DNA from: Salegentibacter tibetensis
GTDB lineage: Bacteria; Bacteroidota; Bacteroidia; Flavobacteriales; Flavobacteriaceae
Length of the DNA: 50,654 nucleotides
Direction: 5' to 3'
Assembly (NCBI RefSeq): GCF_020164485.1
Contig: NZ_JAIQZA010000031.1
Location: 1 to 50,654 of the forward strand
The position numbers and the translations under genes are program-made. The notes under the pieces are model-generated. The model was given only the letters and a program-made list of their open reading frames with translations, made no database searches and was not told where the DNA came from. How positions within the stretch are numbered: the stretch's first letter is position 1; each line of letters opens with the position of its first letter. This document shows, in pieces, positions 50,534 to 50,654 of this stretch.

Positions 50534-50654
50534 GTGTCCGGTAAAAAAAATAAACCGGGCTAGCAATTTGAACACTAACCCGGTATGTCTACTTTTGAGT
50601 TACGACACAAAAAAGCTAGACATGGGTAAAAGTAAGGATTTTAACGGACAGCCG
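50534..50654 (+). mobile_element. Left end of an IS4-type insertion sequence (partial)
   Basis: GTGTCCGGTAAAA near 50534 resembles IS4-group terminal repeats, and CCGGGCTAG...CTAACCCGG (50564-50582) is an internal inverted repeat. A transposase start follows. The rest is beyond the window. Confidence 0.55.
50622..50654 (+). CDS. IS4-family transposase, N-terminus (partial)
   Basis: ATG 50622 begins MGKSKDFNGQP and runs off the window. Many Bacteroidota IS4-type transposases start MxKSxxFxGQP, so this is probably the first 11 residues of one. Confidence 0.5.
   Translation, partial: MGKSKDFNGQP

Noticed and set aside
1-50654. tRNA and rRNA genes
   Set aside because: I looked for cloverleaf-like segments and conserved rRNA blocks by eye and found none; a covariance-model search would be decisive.

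Overview
The window comes from a flavobacterium (Bacteroidota). It carries gliding-motility genes of the gldF/gldG type, AT-rich intergenic DNA with Bacteroidota-type -7 boxes (TAnnTTTG), and housekeeping genes (mnmE, dnaN, phoH, purC) with flavobacterial features. The right fifth (about 41-50.6 kb) is conserved chromosome. Everything to its left is accessory DNA: defence genes, decaying phage-tail-like genes, a protease cassette and a mobilizable element.

Layout. 1-310: tail of an IS21-type insertion sequence (end of istB) beside a stub that looks like the start of a type IIG restriction-modification enzyme. 726-20291 (minus strand): a BREX type 1 phage-defence operon, brxA-brxB-brxC-pglX-[NucS-like nuclease, AlkB-like dioxygenase, small SF1 helicase, large SAP-tailed protein, methyltransferase-domain protein]-pglZ-brxL, then a protein built from three helix-hairpin repeats. 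The genes abut or overlap by a few bases, so they look co-transcribed. The BrxL here ends in an MITD1-like (MIT_C, phospholipase-D-fold) domain where the Lon-like domain would be expected. 20.5-25.5 kb: a YaaW-family protein, unknown small proteins, a leucine-rich-repeat protein, a secreted protein, an SRAP (YedK/HMCES-like) protein and an HNH nuclease. 25.7-28.4 kb: remnants of an extracellular contractile injection locus, including one 727-residue ORF that fuses a nearly complete tail sheath to the AAA+ domain of the injection-system ATPase. 29.1-31.8 kb: a compact four-gene cassette (small inhibitor-fold protein, cytoplasmic subtilisin, free-standing copy of the subtilisin's C-terminal domain, acidic peptide with three DAG motifs), closed by a strong terminator. 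I recognise no described system matching it.

32-41 kb: an integrative mobilizable element with a relaxase, MobC, a clear oriT palindrome, CHC2/Toprim primase, VirE/SF3-type helicase, HTH excisionase-like protein, a split HipBST-type toxin-antitoxin system, an ASCH protein, a membrane protein and a tyrosine integrase. It abuts the 3' end of mnmE, the gene end also used by SGI1-type islands. 41-50.6 kb: mnmE, a DUF4870 membrane protein, dnaN, gldG, gldF, a small monooxygenase-fold protein, a SAM hydroxide adenosyltransferase-like protein, phoH and purC, with flavobacterial REP-like repeats between them. The window closes inside the start of an IS4-type transposase.

The strongest leads are the five-gene insertion and altered BrxL in the BREX operon, the sheath-ATPase fusion, and the protease/DAG-peptide cassette. 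All functional calls are from reading sequence; no database search was run.
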